Source: Dendrophyllia cribrosa
Lineage: Eukaryota; Cnidaria; Anthozoa; Scleractinia; Dendrophylliidae
DNA length: 64,000 bases
NCBI GenBank assembly: GCA_024195265.1
Contig: JAJLRJ010000002.1
Span: 53,960,800-54,024,799 of the forward strand
Direction: 5' to 3'
Below, one piece after another: positions 12,267-23,419 of this stretch. Both the position numbers and the translations under genes were made by a program. The notes beneath the pieces are model-generated. The model did no database searches. It was not told where the DNA came from and was given only the letters and a program-made list of their open reading frames with translations. Position 1 is the stretch's first letter, and every line of letters starts with the position of its first letter.

Positions 12267-15200
12267 ATGCTTGCATGGAAAAATATCTGCGCGATTTTAC
12301 CACGAAGTCTTCCCTCAAGACTTTTTATCATAAGAAAAAGCTCCGCTTTACGCGTAGTTTTTGAAAAAGGGGAGCTGACAAGGCATGTAATTGGACGAGA
12401 AGCTGAACCGTTGCAGCTCCGTGTGCTTGAGCGCAAAGGATGCATATGTAGGCCCAGCTTGAGACCCGTTTTGAGGTTTCTCTCCGAGAAAGCATCCCGA
12501 GATAAAAAGGAAAGTCCCGTCCTTCAAGAGTTGGTCGAGTCTCGTGAACAACCGCAAACACAGCTGACTGTGGGAGCAAAAGGTTTGAGTTTGATTCTTT
12601 CTCTGTTCGACAGCTGTCGACCTTAAGCTTTTGGGGCAAACAGCACCTTACTGATGCGGCAGCACGATTGGTTGAGAAAACAGTAGATAAAAGAGCTAAA
12701 CAATGTCCCTAGCCCTGATAACAATAAAGTATATTGTTAAATGAAATCAAAGGTGCACACGAGGTACTGGGCTACTCTGGGCTACTACTGGCAGTCATAC
12801 CCGGGGGGGGGGGGGGGGTACTCCCTATAATGGGCTATACGGGGATGCTCCGCCCAAAAGGGGTACCTTTTTGAGGCTGGAGGTATATGAAAGGGTCGAG
12901 ATTTCACGAGTTTAAGTATGTGAAAGGGTAGGAATTTCACGAAAAATAGGAAATGGAAGCGAAAACACGAGTTGAAGTATAAAAAAGGTAGGGAAAACTG
13001 CCATCTGAGTATTATAAAAAGGGCCTTTCAAAATATATCAAACAAACGCACGTAAAGGCTATATGAAAGGGGTACCATTTTCAATAAAAGGTACATGAAA
13101 GGGGTACCATTTTCAATGAAAGGTATATGAAAGGGGTACCTTTTCTGTCAAAAACGGTATATGAAAGGTTAAGGGTTTGGACCTCGGGGCGGAGCATCCC
13201 CGTACAAAACTTTGTTGAGTACCCCCCCCCCCCCCCCCCCCCCCCCGGCAGTCATATTGAATTTGCCCCCTTTGTTAACAACGTATTTTAATGTTTAGTA
13301 TGGGATGCCTATGTGACAAAACCAATATGGCTGCCATATCAGTAAAAAGGGATATTGGGCTATTGTATTAAATACGTACACCACCTTCTTGCCCCTTCCC
13401 ACCCAGTTGAGAACAGTGAAATTTTTTAGGTGTTAATAGGGTATTACTAAGGATAAAAAACTGTGAAATTCCTAGCTAGGGGTATTAGAAACCTCTACTA
13501 TTTAATTTCAACAGCTCCGCAAGACAATGGGACATTCAAGAAATTGTCTGAACCCCCTCTCCCTTGGAAGGTGGCCTCTGTCACAGGGGGTATTGGAGCA
13601 GACAAAATAAAGGACCATTTGGTTGTAATCTTCAAAGGTGCAGGCAATGAAAAAACTAGGGTGTCTGAATCCAGCCTCCCATAGCGGTGTTCAGATAAAA
13701 ATGGAATATTCCAATGTATCTGCGCCTGATGACAGGTGAAGCGACAACCACCATTTGAATCATGGTGAACATAAAAATATTACTCTTTTCTCATAACCTG
13801 ATTATTATGCTTTCATAATAACCAGGTTATGAGAAAAGAGTTATATTTTACCCAGGAGGGGTACTATGGATTTAAAGTGACAGGGGTATGCAAATGGTGC
13901 AAAAAATCAACACCCAAAAAAATCCCCTGGGCTTCCAGCAAAACCCAATAAACTCCCCCAAACCAAAATTAAACCCCCAAAAAATCCATGCTGAATTTTT
14001 GAACCTTGAAAATACCCAGAAGGGATAAAATGATATAAAAAGTTCGGTTGTACTACATTCGTAGCACTGCATGGTTACTATACACAACAAATTCTTTATC
14101 GCAAATCTTCATATTTTTTTTCTTTACTCTATTTTTTATTATTACATATGTTTTTTGAAATTAACTAGATAAGAAAAAAAAATGGAGAAGGGCAAGATTA
14201 GGTAAACTAATTATATGCCCTATAACTAAATTACTACTAAGAAAGGAATAATAACATAGAAGTGATATACATGTAGCTGTTACAAGATTGGTAAGACAGT
14301 GTTTAATGCTGAGCAAAATAGTATTGGCAAAGTGCTCTTTTGAGCCTCAAGCTTCTCAAAAAAAAAATACTTGCCAAAATCTTTTTACCCCCAAAAAAAT
14401 CCCAGAATCGAAAATTTCAAATCCAAAAAAATCCTTCGCACATCCCCCTTTCCTTAAATCTGGAGTAACTCGCCCCCCCCCCCCCCCCCTCACTTTAAAT
14501 CTGGAGTAACTTCCCCCCCCCCCCCCCCCCCCCCTTGGGCAATTTGACTTTGTTTTACTTTGATTTCAGTTGTTCAAGCTGGAAAAGATGTTAGCTACTT
14601 TGGTATTATTCTCATTGGCTTTGCAATTACTGGTAAGAATGAGCATTGTTTAAACAGGCTGACATCATATTTAAATAATATTAAATAATTTTAAATGAAA
14701 ATTACAATACTAAATAATTTAGCAAAAAAAAGTAAAGTTACAAAGAGATTTGCTGAAAACTGAAGGATATATAAAAATTTGACATTCATGATTTTTACAA
14801 GAAAATGTACTAACAATAAAATCGTTGCATGGCAGGTGGGCACACACTGCCATTGACTTGGTCGAATGCATTTTCCTGTGCTAATAGCACCTCCTACATG
14901 CATTAGCATAGAGTTCTGATATGCAGCAAACGTTATGGTTTGTCAGATAGATTTTCAGTAATGGGCTTAGTTTGTACACTGTATTCACAAAGTCTTTTTA
15001 AAGCAGTTGACTCTGTCTTCTCTTTCAGGTGCATTGTTGTGGTTTGTAGTCAGTGAGTTATTTTTTGGCTTCAGTGCCAACAGAGTTTATGCTCATGCTC
15101 TGAAGAAGGTGAAAGCAAGTGCAGAGGTAAAATTGAGGGGGGTAGGGAGGGGGTAGAGGGGTAGTGGGTCTTCTGTGCAAATTTGTTCACACATGAATTC

Positions 15201-18200
15201 ATAAATCCAAAGCATACATCCTACAAAGCTGTTTCTAACGTGGTATGTGGATACTAGTGCTATTATCTTTCACAAAAAGTTTCAGGTTTTAACGATGTTT
15301 TGTTTTCGATTTATAAAGGTTTTAAATGTGTCACGCAATTAGTCACACTATTTCAGATAAGCTGTGAAAATAAACAAAACTGAACCATTTGAAAGTTATT
15401 TTTGAATAACAGATGCTTATAAGCCAATTTAATGGCACTTTTAGTGAATAAAATATTTTGTGATGGGAGTTTTGGTGTTATAATTCAGACTGAATTTTTG
15501 GCTGCCATGTTGGTGTAGCTACATGTAAGTGGGACACCAAGATGGCTGCTCCATACATTTCTCACTAAAAATGTCTGATACCTGTTTACCTATAACTCTT
15601 GAACAAAATGCTCTTGTGCTTCTAAATTTGGCCCAAACTCTCTACAATTCCATAAACATTTTGGAATTAAAAACTGTTGTTTAATGCTTCTATACTATTA
15701 TCCTCCACATAGCTGCAACTAGACGTCTCATTATATAAGCAATACCTTGGAAGTGTTGAAAATTGTAGGACATAAAGAACCCACATCACTGTTCAAAATG
15801 ATTAAGGGACGTAGACGTAGACGTAGACGTAGACGTAGGCCCCGGTGTGTGGTTTGGCTTTGCCAGTTGTTTTATTTCACTTCACATATCATGAGTTGTG
15901 TGGGTAACAGTGAGATCAGAATTGACTGATATGAGCTGGCATTTAATCTCACTGGGGATACACTTATGTTGTCAGGTTGTCAAAAGTAACTGGCTGGCGG
16001 CCAAAATTATCATCGCATACACTTTGCTTGGCAGTTCTTTAGGGGAGATGACATTTAAGAAAATATCTATTTAATACTTTCCGAAGTCAGATGTCTACTT
16101 CAAACTTTTCTGACAACCCTGAACATTCCTTAATTCTAGGTTGTTGAAGCTATTGGAGAACCAATAATGGGTCATGGAGAAACAACTTCAAGGGGAAGAA
16201 GAAGGCATGTAAGGTATGACAAAGTGTGTGTTCATCAAACATTCTGTATTAAAAAAAAAAACATGACAGATAAGTAAACTTCAGAGCTAATAAATATAAA
16301 TAATTTTATGTGTTTTGGTAGTTTGGTTTTAATGCCAATTAAAGGATGTGCTGGAAACAAGATGTGTGAAAATATTCTTTGGCAAAGAAGAACAACTGTG
16401 TTACAATAAGATCAACAACAACAAACTAAATCATCCTGGAAAAAATGGTTGTCAACTGCAGTTATATGACGTGGCATATGTACTGTAGGCTATATTTAAG
16501 GCTGGGGGCAAAGAACACACATTAGTGATAGAAGATATGTGTAAGTAGACTTTTCACGGCAGTCATTTCTCCAGACACCACAATGCAAACAAAGTTGTGA
16601 TCAGGCCCCAAAAGGCAAGCAATAGACAAATTTGGCTAATGCATTGTACCCAGTTCAAACCTTCTGGGAATAACATCCTTTGTTCACAGTATTTCCATAT
16701 AATTTCCATGTCAGTGTTTCATTGATATGCAAATATGACGAACAAAGAGTTCTAATCCCAAAAGGTTTGAATTGGGTGCAACAATGCGTTAGCCGAATTT
16801 GTCTATATGCAATTTTAATTTACTTGCAAGAGAGAGAGAGAGAAGCACTCCATTTTCTGTCTGCTTGATTGCACTTCTCATGAATTATCAAAAAATGGAA
16901 TTTGAAAAGGTCCTTCTACAAAGTAGTTTTAATTATATCTAATGGTTTATCTCATTCTGGCTATGATTAAATTTTGTTTGATTGTTCCATGTGACTATTT
17001 ATGTCTTTGAACTTCTTGCAACCGGCATACCATTGTATGGGAAAATCCTCCATTTCAAATTATGTCTTTTCTTTCTCAATGCAGTTACCAAGAATACTTA
17101 GTGGAGGGTGAAAACTATATGAGAGTCAAGTTTTATGTGAAAGGGTCCAAACGTAAAGGAACAGTTCATGTCGATGTTAAACAGGTAACTTAGTAAATAG
17201 AAATGAGTGCTCAACTACATATAAATGTCTAGTCTCCTACATGCTCTCATGTAATGCTTAGTGGAGAAAAGTATGTGGGGAAATGGATTGTGAGATGATC
17301 CAAATACTGGCAATAATAATCTTATTTTCTGTCACATGGCCCAGCAGCTCACATTTGCTCGTATAAGTATTTGAATGAAAAAGCACTTAGCTGTAACAAA
17401 AATCTTTATGAAACCAGTTTGGCTCACAGATCTACATGTTTTGCAACAAGATAAATTTGTTAAAGTGCATGGCCCGGTATCTCACATCTGCTAGTATTAG
17501 TATATTTATTTAAGTTTGAACAAAACCACACTTTAAATAGTCTAGTAGTTATAAAGGTGACAAAAATCTTTTGAAACAAGTGTGGCTTACAGATCAATAT
17601 GTTTTGAATGAGATATTTATTATAGGCACAGTTAAGTGTGGTTTAAAATTTCAGTAACAAACAACTCACCCTGGGCACAGAAGTACATGCAATGGGCTTT
17701 CAAACGTTTTAAAGTAAAAGTTAAAGTAAGGGTAAAACTCGTTGTTGACCAACCATGCATTGCATCAGTATCGCAAGGTCATGGGTTCGAATCCCATTCA
17801 AGCCTGAAGTTTTTCAGGTTGCTTTTTCAACTGCTTAAGTTGAGAGCACACTGCGAGGATCACAAATTTCACTTATGTTTATCCACAGTTCAAATATATG
17901 AATTACATAAATTCACATTCATATAATTATATTCACTATCATTGGGTATATTACGAACTCGCAATTGACCATCTATCCATGTGGCTTGATAGCTCAGTGG
18001 ATAGAACATTGCACTGGTATCGCAAGGTCATGGGTTTGAATCCCGTTCAAGCCTGAATTTTTTTCAGGTTGCTTTTTCGACTGCTTAAGTTGAGAGCACA
18101 CTGCAAGGATCACAAATTTCACTCATGTCATGTTTGACGCCCAATTAGATTTGTGCTTATTTTGTCATTTGTCCACGCTTATTAAATGCAACTGAAGTAT

Positions 18201-18370
18201 TTACAATAAGTGTGCTGCTGACACTTTAGTCTCAGTAGTGATTTTGGGTTAATGAAACAGTAATACACTGTCTTCTCTTATTTCAGGGATTACGTGGCAA
18301 TTTTGACTATCGCTTCATCTTTGTAGAACTATCACAATACGAGACAATTGTAGTGTTGGACAATCGATGA
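12267..18370 (+). CDS. TIMM21: TIMM21, subunit of the TIM23 mitochondrial import translocase
   Basis: Six exons join in frame: 12267-12582, 14570-14632, 15029-15126, 16140-16213, 17085-17184, 18287-18370, giving 244 residues, close to the usual family length. Residues 1-35 are basic, amphipathic and free of acids until Glu34, as in a matrix-targeting presequence. A helix at about 116-134 is the single inner-membrane span, preceded by the family signature VVQAGKDVSYFG. The intermembrane-space domain follows (YAHALKKV, GHGETTSRGRRRHVSYQEY, VKFYVKGSKRKGTVHVDV, FDYRFIFVEL). In other animals Tim21 helps pass preproteins from TOM to TIM23 and takes part in respiratory-complex assembly. The exon 1 donor (gtttga) is weak, but frame and homology both require it. 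Intron 1 is filled with transposons. The start is the first ATG that reads into the presequence. Confidence 0.93.
12799..13247. mobile_element. G/C-tract-bordered MITE with 8-bp duplication
   Basis: Begins acccggggg and ends in a long C run. gcagtcat is duplicated at 12791-12798 and 13248-13255. The subterminal inverted repeats are gggatgctccgcc and ggcggagcatcccc. Inside are tandem phrases of tatgaaaggggtacc. It lies in TIMM21 intron 1. An 8-bp duplication fits hAT-type elements. Confidence 0.75.
13786..13843. repeat. Short near-perfect palindrome
   Basis: ctcttttctcataacctg and caggttatgagaaaagag flank a 20-base centre rich in attatta. Could be a tiny MITE or the tip of a larger one. In TIMM21 intron 1. 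Confidence 0.6.
13850..14536. mobile_element. Probable C-tract-ended non-autonomous element
   Basis: The left part starts cccaggaggggtact; the right part ends in two C runs (about 14471-14489 and 14513-14534) and ttggg. Internal phrases ccaaaaaaatcccc recur on both sides in inverted order. The target duplication is not resolved. The end lies 33 bases before the TIMM21 exon 2 acceptor. Confidence 0.45.
15205..15690. mobile_element. Degraded copy of the gagtgttttcact MITE in TIMM21 intron 3
   Basis: Aligns in reverse orientation with 53745-54300: shared phrases include ggtatgtggatac, cgatttataaaggtttt, cagataagctgtgaaaa and caacatgg/ccatgttgg with ctacaattccataaacattt. The terminal repeats are worn, so it looks older. 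Confidence 0.65.
15809..15838. repeat. Hexanucleotide run (gacgta)5
   Basis: Five perfect copies of gacgta in TIMM21 intron 3. Confidence 0.85.
17745..17890 (+). mobile_element. tRNA-derived SINE, copy 1 (head partly lost)
   Basis: Shares cgcaaggtcatgggtt, the B box ggttcgaatcc, and the tail agcctgaagtttttcagg then ttaagttgagagcacactgc with copy 2. The 5' third of the tRNA-like head does not match. In TIMM21 intron 5. Confidence 0.7.
17981..18130 (+). mobile_element. tRNA-Thr-like SINE, copy 2
   Basis: Positions 17983-18053 fold as a tRNA cloverleaf: the acceptor stem GGCTTGA/TCAAGCC is perfect over 7 bp, a D arm contains the A box tagctcagtgg, the anticodon loop reads ctGGTat (GGU, Thr), and the T arm is atggg-tttgaat-cccgt. 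A tail with tttttcaggttgc and cttaagttgagagcacac follows and is shared with copy 1. The shared tail shows this is a SINE and not a free tRNA gene. Confidence 0.8.
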
Positions 18371-18571
18371 ACTTTTTGTTGCTTACTGCAAACACGGTCT
18401 GTCCAACCATCATCCTTCAGCATTTTACTACAACTGTGAGGGTTGCTTTTTGCAAAGAGGAGTGAAGTCAGTCAAGAAAAAAAAAACAGATACATAGTCT
18501 TTTGCGTGGTGAGCAAGAGATAGTGTTAATTTTTCTCCAAACGTGATCAGGATGACAATACCTTATACTGT

Positions 18572-18805
18572 CAGACCTTCCAACTCTCACGGTTTGACCG
18601 TGAGACTCACCGTTTGGGATGCCATCTCCCGGTGATGAAGTTACAGTACCCAGAGGACAAAAAAACTCAAACAAATAATCTGCTGGTTTTTTTTAATTTG
18701 ACGCATATTTTGGAAATCTCCAGGTTTGAGGTCCCAATCTCCAGGTTTTTCTGGACTTTTTTTCAAAACCTCCAGATTTGTATGTGATGGGGGTTGGAAG
18801 GTCTG
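18572..18805. mobile_element. MITE with 6-bp duplication
   Basis: Inverted ends cagaccttccaac and gttggaaggtctg, flanked by tactgt at 18566-18571 and 18806-18811. Lies about 200 bases after the TIMM21 stop, possibly within its 3' UTR. Confidence 0.75.
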
Positions 18806-19187
18806 TACTGTGGATAGGTTAAATTCTAGTTACAATGAATTCTTTTGGCATCATTCTTACTGTTTTTATAGGCAATTCTTTGCTGACACTAAATTTTTAC
18901 ATTTATTAAATTTTTTTCATTAGCATACCAATTTAGGTAGAATAGGCATTGTTCTGAATATGAACTGCTTTAAAGTTGAAATTAAATTTAGTAATCTAAC
19001 CAATTTTTAGCTTTTTACATGTAATGTTTGAGGAAATTTCAGCTGTCAAAAACTGCTAAATTGCTGGGTGAGAAAAGCTCTAATGAACCATACATTCTTT
19101 TGTAAAATTTTGAGTTTTTAACATTGCACAAGTATCTAGTATATCAAGTTCAAATTCCAGAGAATGTTTATTGTGCCATGCCCTTTC

Positions 19188-19356
19188 AATAGACCAATTC
19201 CGATATATTGAAATTCATACTTGGCTCCGAGGCTTAGGGGAATAAAACAAAAGAAATAAATTATTCATACCTGAACCTCAATGTGATTTCTTTTGTTTTA
19301 TTCCCCTAAGCCTCGGAGCCAAGTATGAATTTTAATATATCGGAATTGGTCTATTG
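19188..19356. repeat. Long-arm palindromic MITE
   Basis: Arms of about 70 bases (caatagaccaattccgatat and its complement; cttggctccgaggcttaggg and its complement) nearly meet at the centre. A lone left half recurs at 27648-27701. Confidence 0.75.
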
Positions 19357-19879
19357 TAGCTCCATTAGAAAATGAGGTGCATATGTTTCTGAGGCTATAA
19401 TATTGTAAACAAAGATTTGCCTATTCTTGTTTGGGAATGACAGTCAAGAATGCATCACATAATATTATATTTCCCAAAGTAACACAATTTTGACATCCTT
19501 TTTTGAGTAAAGCAAAAACTTTCCCAAAAGAACAAACTTTTGCCTAAAATGAGTAAAACAGTTTTTTCCCAAAATAACATGATAGCAGTCTGATTCTAGT
19601 ATTCTTTCTCTGGAATGGTCCCAAATGTAATCTTCAGTTAGTAAGATCATAAAAAAGCTAGAAAAAGGTTATATCAAGTTTAATAACAGACAGCAAAACA
19701 CTGAATTTCTTTCTTCAATAAAATAAGGAATATGATTGTTTACAAGTGTCATAAGTCATTGTTCATAATTCAGTTGTAAAAGCTTAACTTAGCCCCTCTT
19801 CCGTCCATCCCCATTTCATATCAGGCCCCAAGAAATTTGGACTGAAAAGAGAATTTTCAAGTTAATTTATCCAAACTGA

Positions 19880-20191
19880 CTTCCATGATCATACCCTGAC
19901 TCCCCGATGGTCGCCCACAGTAACTCCCTCCACTCCCCATTTGATGTCCTTTGTTTAAGGGCTTGTTCATGACATCATCTGACCGTTGAGTATTTCTGCC
20001 AATCAGAGTGTGTTCAGTTCCAATCTTGAAATTCCTGATGAAGAAAAAAACCACTAACAACCACTGTGATTGGTGGAAATATTCAACGGTCAGATGACAT
20101 CAAAAACAAACCCTTAAACAAAGGACATCAAACGGGGAGAGGAGTGAGTTAGTGCAAGTGACCTCGGACCGTCTGGGAATCAGGCTACCAT
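19880..20191. repeat. Inverted-repeat element between TIMM21 and FITM2
   Basis: Both halves contain, in opposite orientation, tttgatgtcctttgtttaag, catctgaccgttga and caatca-gtg phrases. Arms are about 120 bases with mismatches. Confidence 0.65.
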
Positions 20192-20251
20192 TACAGCATT
20201 AATTAACTAAAAAAAAGTCATAATATTATTTATACCCTAACTTAAACATGA

Positions 20252-20607
20252 AGTTCCGGGATAAAAGGAGCCTGGCCTGGCCATTCTCACCTCCAGTTGT
20301 CAATCAACCAATGAAGCATTAACAACTGACAAAAGACATGCGTCATTACTAAGACCATTGCTAGCATAATTTGGAAAAACTTTATGAAAGTTATATTAGA
20401 AGTCTTTATAAACTTCTATTTCTTTTTTTGCTTAGGTAAAATCCTGGTTCAATTAGATTTTTAAAGCAAATTATATTTAAAGGACATGCAAGTTTTGTGA
20501 CCACGTTTTGTGACTGAAAGATGCCTTAATTTGCATTTCACACCCAAAAGGTATGAAATGGGGGAGGAGCTACATGTAAGCATTTTTTTCTGGAACTTCG
20601 TGTTTAA
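20252..20607. repeat. Dispersed repeat, copy 1 (second copy in kinase 2 intron)
   Basis: About 350 bases align with 33643-34000: aaaggagcctggcctggcc, gcattaacaactgacaaaa, taagaccattgcta, gaaagttatatt and gaaatgggggaggagcta recur in the same order and orientation. No coding frame. Confidence 0.75.
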
Positions 20608-21223
20608 TTATCAAGACAAGAACTACTGGTATTTCCCCCACAGATTAACTGAAAGTTCAATAGATTCAGTTTATGATGAATGCTGTAGATAAGATTTATC
20701 AGCTGACAGAAAACAAAGTCTGATGTTTTGGGGGGCAGAGAGGTTGAGGTGTGCATGTACATGTAATACTAATAATATAAAATTTGAAAAGGGGATTAAT
20801 AGAGCTTTTACAGAAGTTTGCATGTTATATAATATTAAATAGTAAAAATTTAGTGTTGCAATATTATATTCCTTCTTGTTAAATATTATTCACAACCTGA
20901 ATTTTAAAATGATAAAAACGATATGATAAATATCTTAAAAATGTGAACATAATATTGGAAATAATCAGTTTTCACATGTACGACATGGAACAAAATCTCA
21001 CACCAGTAGAGCTGTATCAAGATTATTATACTGGTACAAAAACTTAAACCAGTATGTAAAAATCCTGCTATTGGGCTCGACCTCAGAGGGGGGGGGGGGG
21101 GGGGCAGTTGGTGGCGATGGGAGAAGGACCTCTTAGGGATAAAAATTCATTTGAGCCATGCCCATCATCTACAGTGGTTATGATGGTGTGAGGGCTGGCA
21201 TTTCAGACTAACAACATGGAGGG
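20608..21223. other. AT-rich spacer downstream of FITM2, with a G run
   Basis: No gene seen. A run of about 18 G lies near 21088-21105. It may include the FITM2 3' UTR on the - strand; no clear AATAAA could be assigned. Confidence 0.4.
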
Positions 21224-22045
21224 TCAAAAGCGTTTGGGAGGTACCCATGGTAGACCAGGAGACGGGTCATTTTTGTACCAAATTCCGTAAGTAACATGCC
21301 AGGTGGTAAAGGAAAATAGAGCTCCAAGAACCTTATGTTCAACAGTGTGAAAGTACAGAGTGGTGAAGACGAGCATGAACTCCCACAGAAGTAACAGCAA
21401 GCTTAAGCAGATGAAAAACACTTCTATGATGGGCCCGAGAATGTTTGGCCTGCGAGATAGTCTCGAGCTGTTTTCCTCATTTTCTCGCGCTGACAACCAC
21501 TGCTTGACTTGGATTTCTTCACTGATGATAAGAGCGCTGTAAGTTAGAAGAAAGGTGTGTCCTGATATATCAAAGCCATCCCAGTGAAATCCCTGATCGT
21601 GACAACTCCTCTTTGTAGTTAGTGATTCTTCTCCTTCGCAAAAACCGGTCAACTCTTCAATGATAACAAAAAAATTGACCCAAAAATACCAACCGAACGT
21701 CCCCACAGCAAGCCTACTCAGGTGCTTCAACATCGCAGACGGGTTGCAGGAGGTGTATACGAACGAAGTTAAACACATGAAAGGGATCAAAAGTCCAAGA
21801 GTCCAGCCCCAGCCAAGCTTAACGAAATACACGTTGAATACATTCCTCTTGTTTGAAAGATAAGATTGAGGTAGAGGAAGAAAATCGTGGAGAAACGACC
21901 CTGTTAGTATGACAAGCCAGTAAATGGCGACTTTAGAAGACGGTGAAACAAGGATCCAGTCTGAAATCCCTTCCTTTATCTGGTAAAATAAAGAAGTTTT
22001 CGGCTTTTTTTCAACAGGTTGGTTGGATGCCATCATGCTTTCCAT
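21224..22045 (-). CDS. FITM2: FITM2, fat storage-inducing transmembrane protein
   Basis: One open frame encodes 273 residues with the whole FIT-family layout: helices near 38-53, 81-99, 112-131, 163-178, 206-229 and 236-256. The two family histidines are both present: His163 in FDISGHTFLLTYS and His233 in LYFHTVEHKVLG, followed by the conserved end TYGIWYK. FIT2 sits in the ER membrane, acts as an acyl-CoA diphosphatase there, and is needed for lipid-droplet budding and ER shape; the two histidines form its catalytic site. The N-terminal 35 residues are polar and face the cytosol in known homologues. The gene is intronless here, whereas vertebrate FITM2 has an intron in the coding part. It lies head to head with kinase 1. 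Confidence 0.93.
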   Translation of the reverse strand: MESMMASNQPVEKKPKTSLFYQIKEGISDWILVSPSSKVAIYWLVILTGSFLHDFLPLPQSYLSNKRNVFNVYFVKLGWGWTLGLLIPFMCLTSFVYTSCNPSAMLKHLSRLAVGTFGWYFWVNFFVIIEELTGFCEGEESLTTKRSCHDQGFHWDGFDISGHTFLLTYSALIISEEIQVKQWLSARENEENSSRLSRRPNILGPIIEVFFICLSLLLLLWEFMLVFTTLYFHTVEHKVLGALFSFTTWHVTYGIWYKNDPSPGLPWVPPKRF

Positions 22046-22700
22046 GTATTTGTACCCAGTCTTCGCATATTTTGGCTGCTCGTGTAAAAAGGACTGGGTT
22101 TCAGGATTTCAACAGAATGATACACGTGAAAGATTTCAGCGATCTTTTCGAATCTTTTCTTCTTCAATGAAACGTATGTTCTTTCAAAAGCTATAACGCG
22201 TCGACTAAATAGCACGACAGCGGCTTGGAAACAAAATTAATGGAAAGCAAACACAAATATTTGTAAAAGGTAGGAAAAGCTTTCTCAGCTTTCCGTAGCT
22301 GGAATCAAAATATCAGGAATATAAAGTAGATTTACTCATGTATTCCTGTCACGTTTTTTGCCGGTCCAACAGGCTTTTAGGAGAGGATTATTTTAGATGG
22401 AGTAGCCGAAAGGTAAACTGATTGTTTTAGTATTAAAGTTTCATACAATACTTGACAAAAAATTCCACTTATTATTTTAGCTCTCAACTATAACTTGTTT
22501 TTGTTTATTTCAAGTTATTTTTTTAAAATCCTGCGAGACAGTAGGCAGCGTAATGTTTTATTTTTTTTTTTTCACAGGAAAATGTTTCAAATGTTTCTAC
22601 GGCTGTTTGTTAATGGCGTGACAAAAGCGTGACATGTTTACATGACATCACGATGACAGGTGTGGCAATGAGGAATCCGCTGGCTGAAGGACAATGACGT
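22046..22700. promoter_or_regulatory. Shared upstream region of FITM2 and deoxynucleoside kinase 1
   Basis: The 1.37 kb between the two start codons has no other gene. The FITM2 start is at 22045 on the - strand and the probable first exon of the kinase ends at 22778, so both probably start from this region. Sites tgacatcacgatgac and caatgacgtg (CRE/ATF-like) lie at about 22643-22701. No transcript start is shown by sequence alone. Confidence 0.35.
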
Positions 22701-22724
22701 GTTCAAAATATGCGATGAATATAA

Positions 22725-22780
22725 AATTTCGCCCGGTTTTCGCGCTCTTATCGAGAACTACGAAGTCAAGTTTAAAAGGT
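22725..22780 (+). promoter_or_regulatory. E2F-like box and likely non-coding first exon donor, kinase 1
   Basis: ttttcgcgct at 22737-22746 matches the E2F consensus, with a weaker atttcgccc just before. A good donor (aaag/gtaatg) follows at 22779. An acceptor (tctaacag) ends at 23418, just before the start codon at 23420, so a 5' UTR exon ending at 22778 is likely. Confidence 0.45.
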
Positions 22781-23419
22781 AATGAAGATATTTTCTTCTC
22801 TTTTTGCTTCTTTTATGTATGTTATTAATGATTTAAGCGATATAGCTGATTCTTTGAATTCTCGCCGTGTTGTGATGTCAATCGGACAAGTTCGGGCAGA
22901 AGTGACAACTCGTGTTTCGTTTGGTTGAAATTTGCGCGCGTAGTTCAAATGTTGAATGCATTATCTTCTGTGAATTGGATCTAAAGGGAATTGTAAAGGG
23001 GAAAATGCGGGACGAAAACAGCTCTCGCTTTGGTTAGTAATGTTTTATTTGAACTATTGACAGTTTATCTTGTTGTATGGCCTTTTTTTGTTGTAACAAA
23101 TGAGATTTTCGCGCGCTTGTATTCAAAGTTATAGTCGGCTTGAGTTCAACTTCAACCTCGTTCAGTTCAACGCGGCCGTTTTTGCTTTATAAACGTTCAA
23201 GTCGTTCTGCACGTTCAAGGTTTTGACTATAATGCTTGTTGCTTGAGGCCTAGGTTCTCTTTAATTGGGTAATGATCTTTTGGGCACGTAAATTTAAGCT
23301 TTTGCGGTATAATTTTTTAATAATTTTGAAACGGCGACCCTTTGAAAATTTTAAAATATTCAAATTCTAACAGCAACAAATACTTTGCATACAATATTTT
23401 AGGCCTTATATCTAACAGA

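Noticed and set aside
12328..12639. 103-codon frame on the - strand
   Set aside because: Antisense to TIMM21 exon 1, which has presequence character and splices in frame to the conserved domain.
13463..13684. 73-codon frame with TGGIGADKIKDH
   Set aside because: Lies in TIMM21 intron 1 between repeats. No family match, and including it would break the TIMM21 frame.
17983..18053. Functional tRNA-Thr gene
   Set aside because: The fold is good, but the sequence continues into a tail shared with a neighbouring copy, as in a SINE, and the GGU anticodon is unexpected for an animal gene.
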